Origin: Streptomyces aquilus
GTDB lineage: Bacteria; Actinomycetota; Actinomycetes; Streptomycetales; Streptomycetaceae
Direction of reading: 5' to 3'
Assembly (NCBI RefSeq): GCF_003955715.1
Contig: NZ_CP034463.1
Span: forward strand, 4,340,001-4,404,000
Length of the DNA stretch: 64,000 nucleotides
Part shown: positions 45,436-53,544 of the stretch, one piece after another
Position numbering within the stretch: position 1 is the first letter of the stretch
Layout: each line of letters opens with the position of its first letter
Notes under the pieces: model-generated
What the model was told of the DNA's origin: nothing
What the model saw: only the letters and a program-made list of their open reading frames with translations
The model's database searches: none
Translations under genes and position numbers: made by a program

Positions 45436-46011
45436 CTCCGCCAGCTCGTCGGCCATCTTGGCCAGCGCCTCGCCGAGGCCCGGGGAGCTCCAGAGGAGAC
45501 GGCACTCCAGTGCCGTGCCCGTGAAGCGGGTGGGCAGGACGTAGTGGGCGACGCCCTCCACGATCTCGCCGGACGCGGCCTCGGGGGCCGTGGGCTCCAT
45601 GCGCTGGACGCGGAGCGCCGGGCCCAGCGGGAGGTCCACCTCCTCCAGCAGCTGGGTGCCGAAGAACGGGCCCTCCGTCTGTCCGACCTCCGCGCGCAGG
45701 GCCGCGACCGTCGCCGCCTCCGGCGGGACCTTCACCTCGCGGACCGTGTAGCTCGCCAGGACCGGGGCGTCCGGCGGGGTGAGCAGGGACGCGCACAGGG
45801 CGTTCTGGCGGCGGGCCGCACCCCAGTACCAGAGGACGTCCGTGGCGAAGGCGTCGTACAGGTCCGGTCCTGTGCCCTGCGCCAGATGTTCCCCGGCCAC
45901 CTGCCGTGCCCAGGTCTCCGGGTCCTCCGTGCGCAGGTCCAGCACCAGCCAGTTGTGCGGGGCGGGCAGGTCCACGCGGCACTCGGTCCAGTCGGTCGCC
46001 ATGCGGGTCAC
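45418..46011 (-). CDS. T7SS-locus accessory protein A (paralogue of 47683-48318)
   Basis: About 197 residues. GTG 46011 overlaps the stop of the WXG-type gene (GTGA); ATG 46002 is an alternative. Mixed alpha/beta protein without signal or membrane segment. The C-terminal strand-helix ECRLLWSSPGLGEALAKMAD parallels LMLTFSTPLEPIADAMVELF in the first gene of the locus, suggesting a common fold. A chaperone or effector-handling role is possible but unproven. Confidence 0.75.
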   Translation of the reverse strand: MTRMATDWTECRVDLPAPHNWLVLDLRTEDPETWARQVAGEHLAQGTGPDLYDAFATDVLWYWGAARRQNALCASLLTPPDAPVLASYTVREVKVPPEAATVAALRAEVGQTEGPFFGTQLLEEVDLPLGPALRVQRMEPTAPEAASGEIVEGVAHYVLPTRFTGTALECRLLWSSPGLGEALAKMADELAESLRLT

Positions 46012-47399
46012 CGACCCGCCAGCGACGCGTCCGGGCCCGTCACGTCGATGTCCTCGTCGCCGCCGAACAGGCCGATGAAGCTGTTGGTGTCGGAGCCGGC
46101 GCCGGTGCCGGTGGCGCCGAGGGCCCAGGAGTTGTAGGAGAGGGCCTGCTTGAAGGCGTCCGGGGTGCCGATGAAGTTCAGGTCGGTCGGGTCGATGTTC
46201 TTCATGCGGCCGAGTTCGTCGACCATGCCGGGGCCGACGTACATGCTGGCCAGGCCGCGGGCGCCGGCGGTGTTGTAGGCGTTGCGGGCGGCGGTGAGGT
46301 TGTCGCCGACCTTGAAGAGGTCGCGCCAGTTGCCGCGGATGGTGCCGAGGTCGTCGGCGAAGGAGCGGGGCAGGCCCTTGAAGGCGGCGGCGAGGGAGAC
46401 GTCGGGCAGGGCGCCGGCGCCGTTCGCCCCGGCGCGCGGGCCGACCATCGCCTCGACGAGGCGGCGGCGGGCGGCGGAGTTCATGCCCCGGTTCCAGGCA
46501 CGGACGTAGTCGTCGGCGGCCGCCCACACGCGGCTGCGTCCGACGGTCGCGGCGAGCTTGGAACCGGCGGAGAAGACCCGGCCGATGCCGAAGGTGGCCA
46601 GGCCCAGGGCGTCCATGGCCACGTCGCCCCAGGAGCCGTCGCCGTTGATGGCCAGCAGGACGTGGCAGACCAGGGAGATCACGGTCATCACCAGCGCGAT
46701 CGTGCCGAGCACGCCCGCCAGCGCCTGGCCGATGACCGGGATCCAGCCGACGAGCAGCGCGAGGATGCCGCAGACCGCGGCGATCGCCCCCGTGATGTCA
46801 CTGATGATCTTCAGGGCGTCGCGCAGGTCGTCCAGCCACGAGTCGTTGAGGCCGTCGCCCTCGGTGGTGTCGTGGATCTTCTTGGCGGCCTTGTCGCCGG
46901 CCTCCTGGTGGCGCCGCTTGACGTCCGCGAGCTGACCGCGCAGGTCGGCGAGGCCGTCCTGGAGGTCGGTGACCTTCTTGTCGAGCTTCTTCTGGTCGGC
47001 GTCCTCGGTGCCTTTGGGAGGGTTCTCGGCGCTCGACTTCGCCTTGCTCAGGTCGCCGGCCTTGGTCTCCGCGGCGCGCAGCAGCTTGTCGGCGTCCTCC
47101 TGGATGGTCTCCAGGTCGGTGTAGTACGTCTTCAGCGCGGACGCGGCGTCGGCGTAGCGGTCGTGCGCCTTGCTCACCGTCTTCGCGGTGTCGTTCGCCT
47201 TGTCGGCGAAGGCGCGGCCCGCCTCGGAGTCCCAGCTCTCCTGGTTGCCGAGGCGGCGCAGCGCGGCCGCGGTCTCGGTGATGGTCTTCGCGGTGGCCTC
47301 GAAGCGGCGGGAGAGCGCCTTGAGGTCGGTGACGTCGCCGGGGACCGGGTCGCCGCTCTCCCCCAGCACCTCCCAGCGGGGGTCGGCGGGGCGGGTCAC
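46008..47399 (-). CDS. Putative T7SS-secreted protein with WXG-like helical domain
   Basis: 463 residues from GTG 47399 (GTGA overlap upstream). Residues 15-185 are long helices with a WxG-like turn NQESWDSEAGRAFAD and heptad patterns, as in LXG/WXG substrates. Two hydrophobic helices follow (GAIAAVCGILALLVGWIPV; ALAGVLGTIALVMTVISLVC, about 215-265). The C-terminal 180 residues are unknown and could be an effector or toxin domain. It pairs with the 100-aa protein encoded just upstream. Confidence 0.82.
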   Translation of the reverse strand: MTRPADPRWEVLGESGDPVPGDVTDLKALSRRFEATAKTITETAAALRRLGNQESWDSEAGRAFADKANDTAKTVSKAHDRYADAASALKTYYTDLETIQEDADKLLRAAETKAGDLSKAKSSAENPPKGTEDADQKKLDKKVTDLQDGLADLRGQLADVKRRHQEAGDKAAKKIHDTTEGDGLNDSWLDDLRDALKIISDITGAIAAVCGILALLVGWIPVIGQALAGVLGTIALVMTVISLVCHVLLAINGDGSWGDVAMDALGLATFGIGRVFSAGSKLAATVGRSRVWAAADDYVRAWNRGMNSAARRRLVEAMVGPRAGANGAGALPDVSLAAAFKGLPRSFADDLGTIRGNWRDLFKVGDNLTAARNAYNTAGARGLASMYVGPGMVDELGRMKNIDPTDLNFIGTPDAFKQALSYNSWALGATGTGAGSDTNSFIGLFGGDEDIDVTGPDASLAGR

Positions 47400-47698
47400 T
47401 TCTTCTTCCCCTTGCCGATGAGCGCGTTGTAGAGCGCGGTGTCGAGTTCCTTGTACGCCTTGCCGGACTCGTGGGCGACCTGGCCGAGGCCCTGGATCTC
47501 CTCGATCATCTTCTTGCGGTTGTCGTCCCAGCCGTCGGAGAAGTCCTGGAGCCGCTCGTGCAGTTGCTGGTGGCCGACCGTGCGGCGGTCGTACTGGTCC
47601 ATCAGCTTGTCGAGTCCTTCGAGTTCGGTGGCCACCGTCCGCAGTCCGGTGCCGGCCGTCTCCAGGTCGTCCGTGGAGACCCTCAGTCGTTCGCCCAT
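47396..47698 (-). CDS. Small WXG100-like helical protein
   Basis: 100 residues, two long helices separated by a turn with a WxG-like GWD (FSDGWDDNRKKMIEEIQGLG), and a Lys-rich end GKGKKK. Start ATG 47698. Size and layout match Esx partners exported as dimers by type VII secretion; it overlaps the larger T7SS-type gene by four bases and the first gene by 16. Confidence 0.82.
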   Translation of the reverse strand: MGERLRVSTDDLETAGTGLRTVATELEGLDKLMDQYDRRTVGHQQLHERLQDFSDGWDDNRKKMIEEIQGLGQVAHESGKAYKELDTALYNALIGKGKKK

Positions 47699-48318
47699 GT
47701 CTCGTCATCCCCCGTGTCGTCCTGCCGCTGCCAGCGCAGTGTTCCGGCGATCGCGTCGAACAGTTCCACCATGGCGTCGGCGATCGGTTCCAGCGGTGTG
47801 CTGAAGGTGAGCATCAGCACCTCGTCGCGGCCCGGGACCGGTACGAAGTACTCGACGACCGTGTCCTGGAACTCCGACCCCAGTTTCCGCGACTGCCTCG
47901 ACTGCTCCCGCCGCACCAACCGGGCCGCCCGCCCCACCGCGGGCAGCTTCGTCAGCCCGGCCTCGCCGGAGCCGGCGAGCGCGGCCACGGCGTCGAGCGC
48001 GTCGAATCTCTGGTGCAGGCGGGAGACCAGCAGCGAGGCGGACAGCGGGATGCCGCCGACCTCCAGGAAGGAGAGGTACAGCACGACGCCGCCCTGCTCG
48101 ACGCCGGCCTCGGCGGTGTCGCGCAGTTGTTCCTCCGCCTTGCGGCGCAGGACGGGCTGGTCGTCGACGCCGGCGAACTGCCGTCTGATCAGCGCGGCGA
48201 TGGACGCCTCACGGCGGTCCCGCGGCTGGAGCGGCATGCGGTACCAGTCCACGGGCGTGACCAGCCCGAACACCGGCGCGGCTGCGGCGGGCGGGGCGAG
48301 GGCGGGTTCCTGGCTCAA
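47683..48318 (-). CDS. T7SS-locus accessory protein B
   Basis: 211 residues from TTG 48318, which lacks a strong Shine-Dalgarno; an internal ATG (MPLQPRDRR) is an alternative start. First gene of the four-gene locus. Soluble alpha/beta protein with a basic central stretch (RAARLVRREQSRQSRK). Its C-terminal part resembles that of the last gene in the locus, so the WXG-type genes are flanked by two related proteins. Confidence 0.72.
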   Translation of the reverse strand: MSQEPALAPPAAAAPVFGLVTPVDWYRMPLQPRDRREASIAALIRRQFAGVDDQPVLRRKAEEQLRDTAEAGVEQGGVVLYLSFLEVGGIPLSASLLVSRLHQRFDALDAVAALAGSGEAGLTKLPAVGRAARLVRREQSRQSRKLGSEFQDTVVEYFVPVPGRDEVLMLTFSTPLEPIADAMVELFDAIAGTLRWQRQDDTGDDETWAND

Positions 48319-48779
48319 TTTCGTCGGTCTCTCGGTGGTGGTGCGGGCAGCGCCACGGTAGCGGGGGCTCGGAGCGGGCACCAGAGCGACGGGTGGGGTG
48401 CGTGAGGTGTTCCAGGGCGGGCGAGAAAGTGGAAGCAGACTCCTCCGTTTTGCTGGCGTGAGCAACTCACGTGCAGGGACGTTCAGTTGCGCTTACAGGG
48501 TGAGCCCGCACCTTTTGCCGGAGCAACCGCGCGGAGGCACTTGCTCCGGATATCCGGGTCTTGCCGGGGTGATCACGGCTCGCCTAGGGTCTGCGGTGAT
48601 CAAGCGGATCCGTCTTTCTCCGCCGCTGCGGTCGGCTCTGCCGCCGCTTTCCCCTACGGCCTCCCGACGGAACACGCCAAGTGCGTGACGTCCGCAGGCA
48701 GTTCTCTCTTTTCTTTTCTTCTCTTCCCTTCCTCCGGTGCCTTTTCTGTGCGCCGGCATTCCCTCACCTCGAGAGCGAC
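48319..48779. other. Long leader/promoter region of subtilase 1
   Basis: About 460 bases without a credible gene. It contains a divergent promoter space and a pyrimidine-rich stretch (TCTCTTTTCTTTTCTTCTCTTCCC, 48704-48727) shortly before the protease start. I looked for a c-di-AMP riboswitch core and did not find one. Confidence 0.5.
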
Positions 48780-51176
48780 ATGACCAGACGGATCTGGGCT
48801 GCCGTCATCACGTCCGTGATGGCCGCCACCCTCAGCGCGATACCCGCCCACGCCACCGACTCCACGTCCACCACCTCGACGGCCACCACTGCCGACGACC
48901 CGATCGACCCGCCCCTCTACGACGAGACCGCCGACGGCGACACCGTCCGCGTGAACGTCGTCACCGAGACCCGCGCCGACCTCGCCGGCGCGGCGAGCGT
49001 CGGCGACACGTTGCAGTCCTTCGCCACCCTGCCCCTCGTCACCCTGCGCGTCGACAGGTCGGGGCTGGCCGAACTCGCCGCCCAGGACGGCGTCGTGAGC
49101 GTCACCGAGGACGGGCTCTCCGCGCCCTCGCTGGACCAGAGCATCCCAGTCATCGGCGCCGACACCGCGCACAAGGCCGGCAAGACCGGCGCGGGCAGCG
49201 ACATCGCGATCATCGACACCGGGGTCGCCACGAACCACCCGTTCTTCAAGGACCGGATCGTCGCCGAGGCCTGCTTCTCGCCGATCGACGCCGCCTACGG
49301 CGCCACCAGCCTGTGCGGGAACGGCGCCGCCGCCCAGGAGGGCACCGGCGCCGCCAACTCCGCGGCCGGCGCCTGCGCCACCCTCGACGGCTGCGACCAC
49401 GGCACTCATGTCGCCGGTATCGCCGCCGGTGACGGCACCGGCCTGAGCGGCGCCCCCGCCACCGGTGTCGCCCCGGACGCGGGCATCGTCGCCATCCAGG
49501 TCTTCTCCAAGCTCGACTCCACGAAGTACTGCGGCACCACCAACCCCTGCATCCGCAGCTTCACCAGCGCCCAGATCGCCGCGCTGGAGAAGGTGCTGGC
49601 GCTCAAGCAGGCCGGCACCCCGATCGTCGCCGCCAACCTCAGCCTGGGCTCCGCGAGTTACTCCACCGCCTGCACCAAGGACGCCCGCGCCGCGGCCATC
49701 GACAAGCTCTACGCCGCCGGTGTCGCCACGGTGGTCGCGGCCGGCAACAACGGCAGCGCGACCGCGGTGACCGCCCCGGCCTGCGTGCCCAACGCGGTCT
49801 CGGTCGGCGCCACGACCGACGACGACCAGATCGCCTCCTTCTCCAACCACGGCCCGCTGCTCGACGTCCTCGCCCCCGGCAACGGCATCATCTCCTCGGT
49901 CCCCGGCGGCGGTTACGACTCCAAGAGCGGCACCTCCATGGCCACCCCGCACGTCGCCGGTGCCCTCGCCGTCCTCCGCCAGGCCTACCCGACCGAGGGG
50001 CTGGCCAGCCTGATCTCGCTGCTCGCCACCACCGGCAAGCCGGTCACCGACGAGGCGGGCGTGACCGTACCCCGGATCGACGTGGCCAAGGCCGTCGCCG
50101 CGGTCGAGCCGAAGCCCGAGGCGGACAAGAAGCCGCGCGCCTTCCAGGTCGACAACGACAAGGACGTCGCCATCCCGGACGCGCCGACCGGCGCCACCGG
50201 CACCGCGGTGACCTCGCCGATCACCGTCGCCGAATACCCGGGCAACGCGCCGAAGAACCTCAAGGCGTACGTCAACATCACCCACGCCTTCCGCGGTGAC
50301 GTGAAGCTGGAGCTGATCGCGCCGAACGGCACGACCCACCTGCTGAAGGCCGCGAGCGCCTCCGACGGCGCCGATGACATCATCGCCACGTACACCGTGG
50401 ACGCCTCCGCCTCGGTCGCGAACGGCGAGTGGAAGCTGCGGATGACCGACACGGACGACGGGGACGCCGGCACGCTGACCACCTGGTCGCTGATCTTCCC
50501 GACGCCGTTCGAGAACACCACCGCCCAGACCATCCCGGACTCCGGCACCCTCAGCTCCACCATCGCCGTCTCCCAGATCGACGGCAACGCGGCCGGGCCG
50601 CTCCAGGTCTACGCGAACCTCACCCACACCAGGATCGGTGACCTGAAGCTCGCCCTGACCAGCCCGGACGGCAAGTCGTACACCCTCAAGCCGTACGGCT
50701 CCGAGGCCGGCGGCACCCTTCAGACGACGTACGGCGTCGACGCCACGGACGCGGTCGCCAACGGCACCTGGACGCTCAAGGTCACCGACTCCGCGACCGG
50801 TTCGACGGGCACCCTCACCGGCTGGTCGCTCGGCTTCCCGTCGTACGAGAACCAGACCGTGAAGGCCATCCCGGACAAGAACTACACGGAGATCTGGACC
50901 AAGGCGGACGGTCTGTCGGGCGTCGGCTCCGGCAAGCTCAAGGTGTACGTGGACGTCGAGCACAAGTACCTGGGCGACCTCAAGATCGACCTGATCGCGC
51001 CGGACGGCTCGATGCACCTGCTCAAGGACAACGGCGAGGAACCCGGCGGGACCCTGCAGAAGGTCTACACGGTCGACGCCACGGATCTGCCGGTCAACGG
51101 CTGGTGGAAGCTCCGCGTCGACGACGTGGCCACGGGTGACACCGGGACGGTGCGGAACTTCGTCGTGAGGTTCTGA
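48780..51176 (+). CDS. Secreted subtilase (S8) with three P domains
   Basis: 798 residues. Signal peptide ends near AIPAHA (residue 25); an I9-like inhibitory propeptide follows (about 50-115). The catalytic triad is complete: Asp146 (AIIDTGV), His207 (DHGTHVAG) and Ser386 (GTSMATPH). Three proprotein-convertase P/Homo B domains start near AIPDAP, TIPDSG and AIPDKN and each end in a W-x-L/F strand. Extracellular protease. ATG 48780; a longer frame would spoil the signal peptide. It is a close paralogue of the minus-strand gene at 54157-56532. Confidence 0.94.
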   Translation: MTRRIWAAVITSVMAATLSAIPAHATDSTSTTSTATTADDPIDPPLYDETADGDTVRVNVVTETRADLAGAASVGDTLQSFATLPLVTLRVDRSGLAELAAQDGVVSVTEDGLSAPSLDQSIPVIGADTAHKAGKTGAGSDIAIIDTGVATNHPFFKDRIVAEACFSPIDAAYGATSLCGNGAAAQEGTGAANSAAGACATLDGCDHGTHVAGIAAGDGTGLSGAPATGVAPDAGIVAIQVFSKLDSTKYCGTTNPCIRSFTSAQIAALEKVLALKQAGTPIVAANLSLGSASYSTACTKDARAAAIDKLYAAGVATVVAAGNNGSATAVTAPACVPNAVSVGATTDDDQIASFSNHGPLLDVLAPGNGIISSVPGGGYDSKSGTSMATPHVAGALAVLRQAYPTEGLASLISLLATTGKPVTDEAGVTVPRIDVAKAVAAVEPKPEADKKPRAFQVDNDKDVAIPDAPTGATGTAVTSPITVAEYPGNAPKNLKAYVNITHAFRGDVKLELIAPNGTTHLLKAASASDGADDIIATYTVDASASVANGEWKLRMTDTDDGDAGTLTTWSLIFPTPFENTTAQTIPDSGTLSSTIAVSQIDGNAAGPLQVYANLTHTRIGDLKLALTSPDGKSYTLKPYGSEAGGTLQTTYGVDATDAVANGTWTLKVTDSATGSTGTLTGWSLGFPSYENQTVKAIPDKNYTEIWTKADGLSGVGSGKLKVYVDVEHKYLGDLKIDLIAPDGSMHLLKDNGEEPGGTLQKVYTVDATDLPVNGWWKLRVDDVATGDTGTVRNFVVRF

Positions 51177-51194
51177 CGCCCGGTCAACCGCCCT

Positions 51195-51238
51195 GCGACT
51201 GCGCCCCCGCACCTGTTCCGGTGCGGGGGCGCAGTCGC
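51195..51238 (+). terminator. Terminator after subtilase 1
   Basis: A perfect 19-bp stem GCGACTGCGCCCCCGCACC/GGTGCGGGGGCGCAGTCGC with a TGTTCC loop, about 20 bases past the stop. Confidence 0.9.
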
Positions 51239-51249
51239 TTGCGGGGCTT

Positions 51250-51293
51250 ATCGTTTCTCGATAACATCGAAACTCGATACATCGAAAAACGAT
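51250..51293. promoter_or_regulatory. Three tandem ATCG-n5-CGAT operators
   Basis: ATCGTTTCTCGAT (51250-51262), ATCGAAACTCGAT (51266-51278) and ATCGAAAAACGAT (51281-51293) are consecutive palindromes at 15-16 base spacing; the whole block is also flanked by CTTATCGTTT/AAACGATAAG. It ends 17 bases before the DUF2975 start. Confidence 0.8.
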
Positions 51294-51310
51294 AAGTGAG
51301 GCGGGGGACC

Positions 51311-51925
51311 ATGTCCGAGGACCGGAAGATGCTGGAGCCGATGGCGACGGTGGTGTCGATAGCGCTGCGGGTGCTGTTGGCGCTGGTGACGCTGGGGGTC
51401 GTCTTCAGAACCGTGCACGGAGGCTGGGGCGGCGGCCTCGTCTGCATGACCGACGACTCGATGTCCGGATCTACGGGCGCCGAGCGCTTCTTCCCCGAGA
51501 AGGGGGTGTCGGTCGACACGATCCCCCACTACTGCGCGGACTCCCCCAGCATGTCCCTGCACCTCATGGACGAGTTCAGCACACTGCCCTCGGCAGTGCT
51601 GCTGATCGGCGGCCTCTTCCTGCTGCACCAGCTCCTCAAGGGCGCCGCCCGCGACGGCATCTACACCACGCGTACGGCCTCCCGGATGCGGGTGCTCGGC
51701 TGGTGGCTGCTGGCCGGCAGCGTGGTCGCCGAGCTGATCGAGTCCAACCTCAAGGCCGCCGTCCTCGCCGAGCTGACCACGGTAGAGACCTTCTCGGCCG
51801 CCTCCTGGCTGGAGATGTGGTCCACCCCCTACCTGCTCATCCTCACCGGCCTCGGCCTCCTCACCTTCGCCCGTATCACCAGCGCCGGCGCCGCCATGCG
51901 CGAGGACCTCGAAGGGGTCGTCTGA
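51311..51925 (+). CDS. DUF2975 membrane protein
   Basis: 204 residues with four membrane helices (VVSIALRVLLALVTLGVVF; AVLLIGGLFLLHQLLKGAA; WWLLAGSVVAELIES; YLLILTGLGLLTFARI). DUF2975 proteins are typically encoded with a small XRE regulator, as here, and their role is unknown. ATG 51311 follows GGCGGGGG. The stop shares one base with the regulator start (TGATG). Confidence 0.88.
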   Translation: MSEDRKMLEPMATVVSIALRVLLALVTLGVVFRTVHGGWGGGLVCMTDDSMSGSTGAERFFPEKGVSVDTIPHYCADSPSMSLHLMDEFSTLPSAVLLIGGLFLLHQLLKGAARDGIYTTRTASRMRVLGWWLLAGSVVAELIESNLKAAVLAELTTVETFSAASWLEMWSTPYLLILTGLGLLTFARITSAGAAMREDLEGVV

Positions 51926-52158
51926 TGGCCGAGGACGAGCACGAGGGCCACGACATCGAGGTCCATCTCGACAGGCTCCTCAGCGAGCGCGGGATGACCG
52001 TCACCGAACTCGCCCACCGCGTCGGCGTCACCAACGTCAACCTGTCCGTCCTCAAGAACGGGCGCGCCAAGGCGATCCGCTTCACCACCCTCACCCGGAT
52101 CTGCGAGGTCCTGGACTGCCAGCCGGGTGATCTGCTCAGCTACCGCCCCAAGTCATAA
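51925..52158 (+). CDS. Small XRE/Cro-type regulator (YozG-like)
   Basis: 77 residues; helix-turn-helix MTVTELAHRVGVTNVNLSVL with recognition helix NVNLSVLKNGRAKAIRF. YozG-like regulators accompany DUF2975 proteins. It probably represses its own operon through the three ATCG-n5-CGAT palindromes; this is inference from position. Confidence 0.9.
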   Translation: MAEDEHEGHDIEVHLDRLLSERGMTVTELAHRVGVTNVNLSVLKNGRAKAIRFTTLTRICEVLDCQPGDLLSYRPKS

Positions 52159-52169
52159 GGAGACAGGAC

Positions 52170-52274
52170 ATGTTCGGCGTCATGGACACCAGCATGAAGA
52201 TAGTCATCGCCGTCGTCGCGGCCGCTCTCGTCACGGGCGTGATCCTGCTCGGCCGCTGGCTCGCGAAGAAGTAA
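52170..52274 (+). CDS. 34-aa single-pass membrane peptide
   Basis: ATG 52170 is preceded by AAGGAGACAGGAC, an excellent Shine-Dalgarno, 11 bases after the regulator stop. The product MFGVMDTSMK plus a helix (IVIAVVAAALVTGVILLGRW) and a LAKK end is a typical small inner-membrane peptide. It is third in the DUF2975/XRE operon. Too short for family recognition. Confidence 0.75.
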   Translation: MFGVMDTSMKIVIAVVAAALVTGVILLGRWLAKK

Positions 52275-52281
52275 CCGCGGA

Positions 52282-52365
52282 AAGCTCAATTGCGCCTCAA
52301 GTAAACCGACTTGAGTTCCCCGCAAGCTCAATTGATCCTCAGGAAAGGCCATTTGAGCTTCCCGC
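52282..52365. repeat. Two tandem 42-bp repeats carrying the TGAG-n3-CAATTGAG motif
   Basis: Copies 52282-52323 and 52324-52365 both begin AAGCTCAATTG and end TTGAG(T/C)TCCCCGC or similar. On the minus strand each contains TGAG-n3-CAATTGAG (plus-strand 52285-52299 and 52327-52341). They lie 145-228 bases upstream of the secreted-protein gene. Confidence 0.85.
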
Positions 52366-52509
52366 GCCCCCATTCCGTGCGGAAGGATCAAGGCAAGCGA
52401 GAACGCCGAAGGGGAAAGGCGGAATCGCTTGTAGGGGGGCGAATCATCGCGCTTTCCCTACTGCTTATTTCAGTTCGTGTACTCATTTCACGTAACGGAG
52501 GCAGTAGAT

Positions 52510-53274
52510 ATGCGTACCACGTCGAAGATGAACCGTCAGCGGCTCGTCGGGATCGCCGTCGCCACCGCGGCGGCCATCACGATGGCGGCCCTGCCGGGGT
52601 CCGCGTTCGCCGACGACACCACCGGCACCACGCCCGAGGCCTACGAGGCCTACCTGGTGGAGCAGGTGGAGCTCGGCGACTCGGACGCGCAGGAGACCCT
52701 GGACCAGTACTCGGCGCTCTCCGACGGCGACAAGGAACAGTTCGTCGATCTGCTGAACGATCCTCAGCGCGGCCAGGAGCTGGGCGACTTCATCTCGGAC
52801 GTCTCCGACATCGAGTCCATAGACGAGGAGCACTACACCACCGAGACGAGAAAGGAGGCCGCGGACGGCGACGTCGTCCTGGAGGCCACCCTCGCCGTCG
52901 AGGAGACCGAGACGCCCCCGACCACCGACGAGGAGCTCGCCGACCCGAGCGCCCGGTACTACGACCGGAGCGCCTGGTACTCCGTCTCCGACACCATCTT
53001 CGGCGTGAAGGTGACGACCGTGAAGATCGGCGTCAACTACCGCACGACCTCGTCCCGTGTCGTGAAGGTCTACGGCGGCTGGGCCTCGCACCGCAACTTC
53101 GTGCCGTTCGCCGAGTTCTCCAACAGCCCGGTCCAGACGTGGATCTCCGCCGACCCGGCGAACAACGCCACCGCGCAGACCATCTGGCAGGGCAAGTGGT
53201 CCGGGTTCTCCTGGGACGCCCGTGAGCGCATCTGGGCCGACCAGAGCGGCTTCAAGGGCGGCTACCTGAAGTAG
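52510..53274 (+). CDS. Secreted protein of unknown function
   Basis: 254 residues. Signal peptide (MRTTSKMNRQRLVGIAVATA, cleavage near GSAFA) and mature N-terminal acidic helical region (EAYLVEQVELGDSDAQETLD), then a Trp/Tyr-rich beta-type C-terminal half (YYDRSAWYSVSDTIFGVKVT; WASHRNFVPFAEFSN). No cysteines. No family recognised. ATG 52510 has GGAGG eight bases upstream. Confidence 0.85.
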   Translation: MRTTSKMNRQRLVGIAVATAAAITMAALPGSAFADDTTGTTPEAYEAYLVEQVELGDSDAQETLDQYSALSDGDKEQFVDLLNDPQRGQELGDFISDVSDIESIDEEHYTTETRKEAADGDVVLEATLAVEETETPPTTDEELADPSARYYDRSAWYSVSDTIFGVKVTTVKIGVNYRTTSSRVVKVYGGWASHRNFVPFAEFSNSPVQTWISADPANNATAQTIWQGKWSGFSWDARERIWADQSGFKGGYLK

Positions 53275-53290
53275 GCCCCTCCCGTCCCGC

Positions 53291-53345
53291 ACCGGCAGAG
53301 CCGGTCGTGTCGAGCTTCTCGCTCGGTGCGGCCGGCTCTGCCGGT
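53291..53345 (+). terminator. Terminator after the secreted-protein gene
   Basis: ACCGGCAGAGCCGG and CCGGCTCTGCCGGT form a 14-bp stem followed by TTTTCT. Confidence 0.85.
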
Positions 53346-53352
53346 TTTCTGT

Positions 53353-53487
53353 GCGCCAATCCATCGGGCGCCAATCCATCGGGCGCACCTCCACCGTGCG
53401 CACCTCCACCGTGCACACCTCCACCGTGCGCACCTCCACCGTGCACACCTCCACCGTGCGCACCTCCACCGTGCGCACCTCCATGCT
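53353..53487. repeat. 15-bp minisatellite, nine units
   Basis: Two units GCGCCAATCCATCGG, six units GC(G/A)CACCTCCACCGT and one divergent last unit GCGCACCTCCATGCT follow without gaps. In units 3 and 5 of the second type the third base is A. It fills most of the space between the terminator and the GNAT gene. Confidence 0.95.
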
Positions 53488-53544
53488 CGAACGCGCGTGC
53501 AAAACGGTTTGCCGCAGGCCGGTCCGGCCCGATAAGAAGCCTGC

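Noticed and set aside
48319..48779. c-di-AMP (ydaO-type) riboswitch ahead of subtilase 1
   Set aside because: The leader is long, but I could not find the conserved core segments of this riboswitch.
53353..53487. CRISPR array
   Set aside because: Units are contiguous 15-mers without unique spacers, and there are no cas genes.
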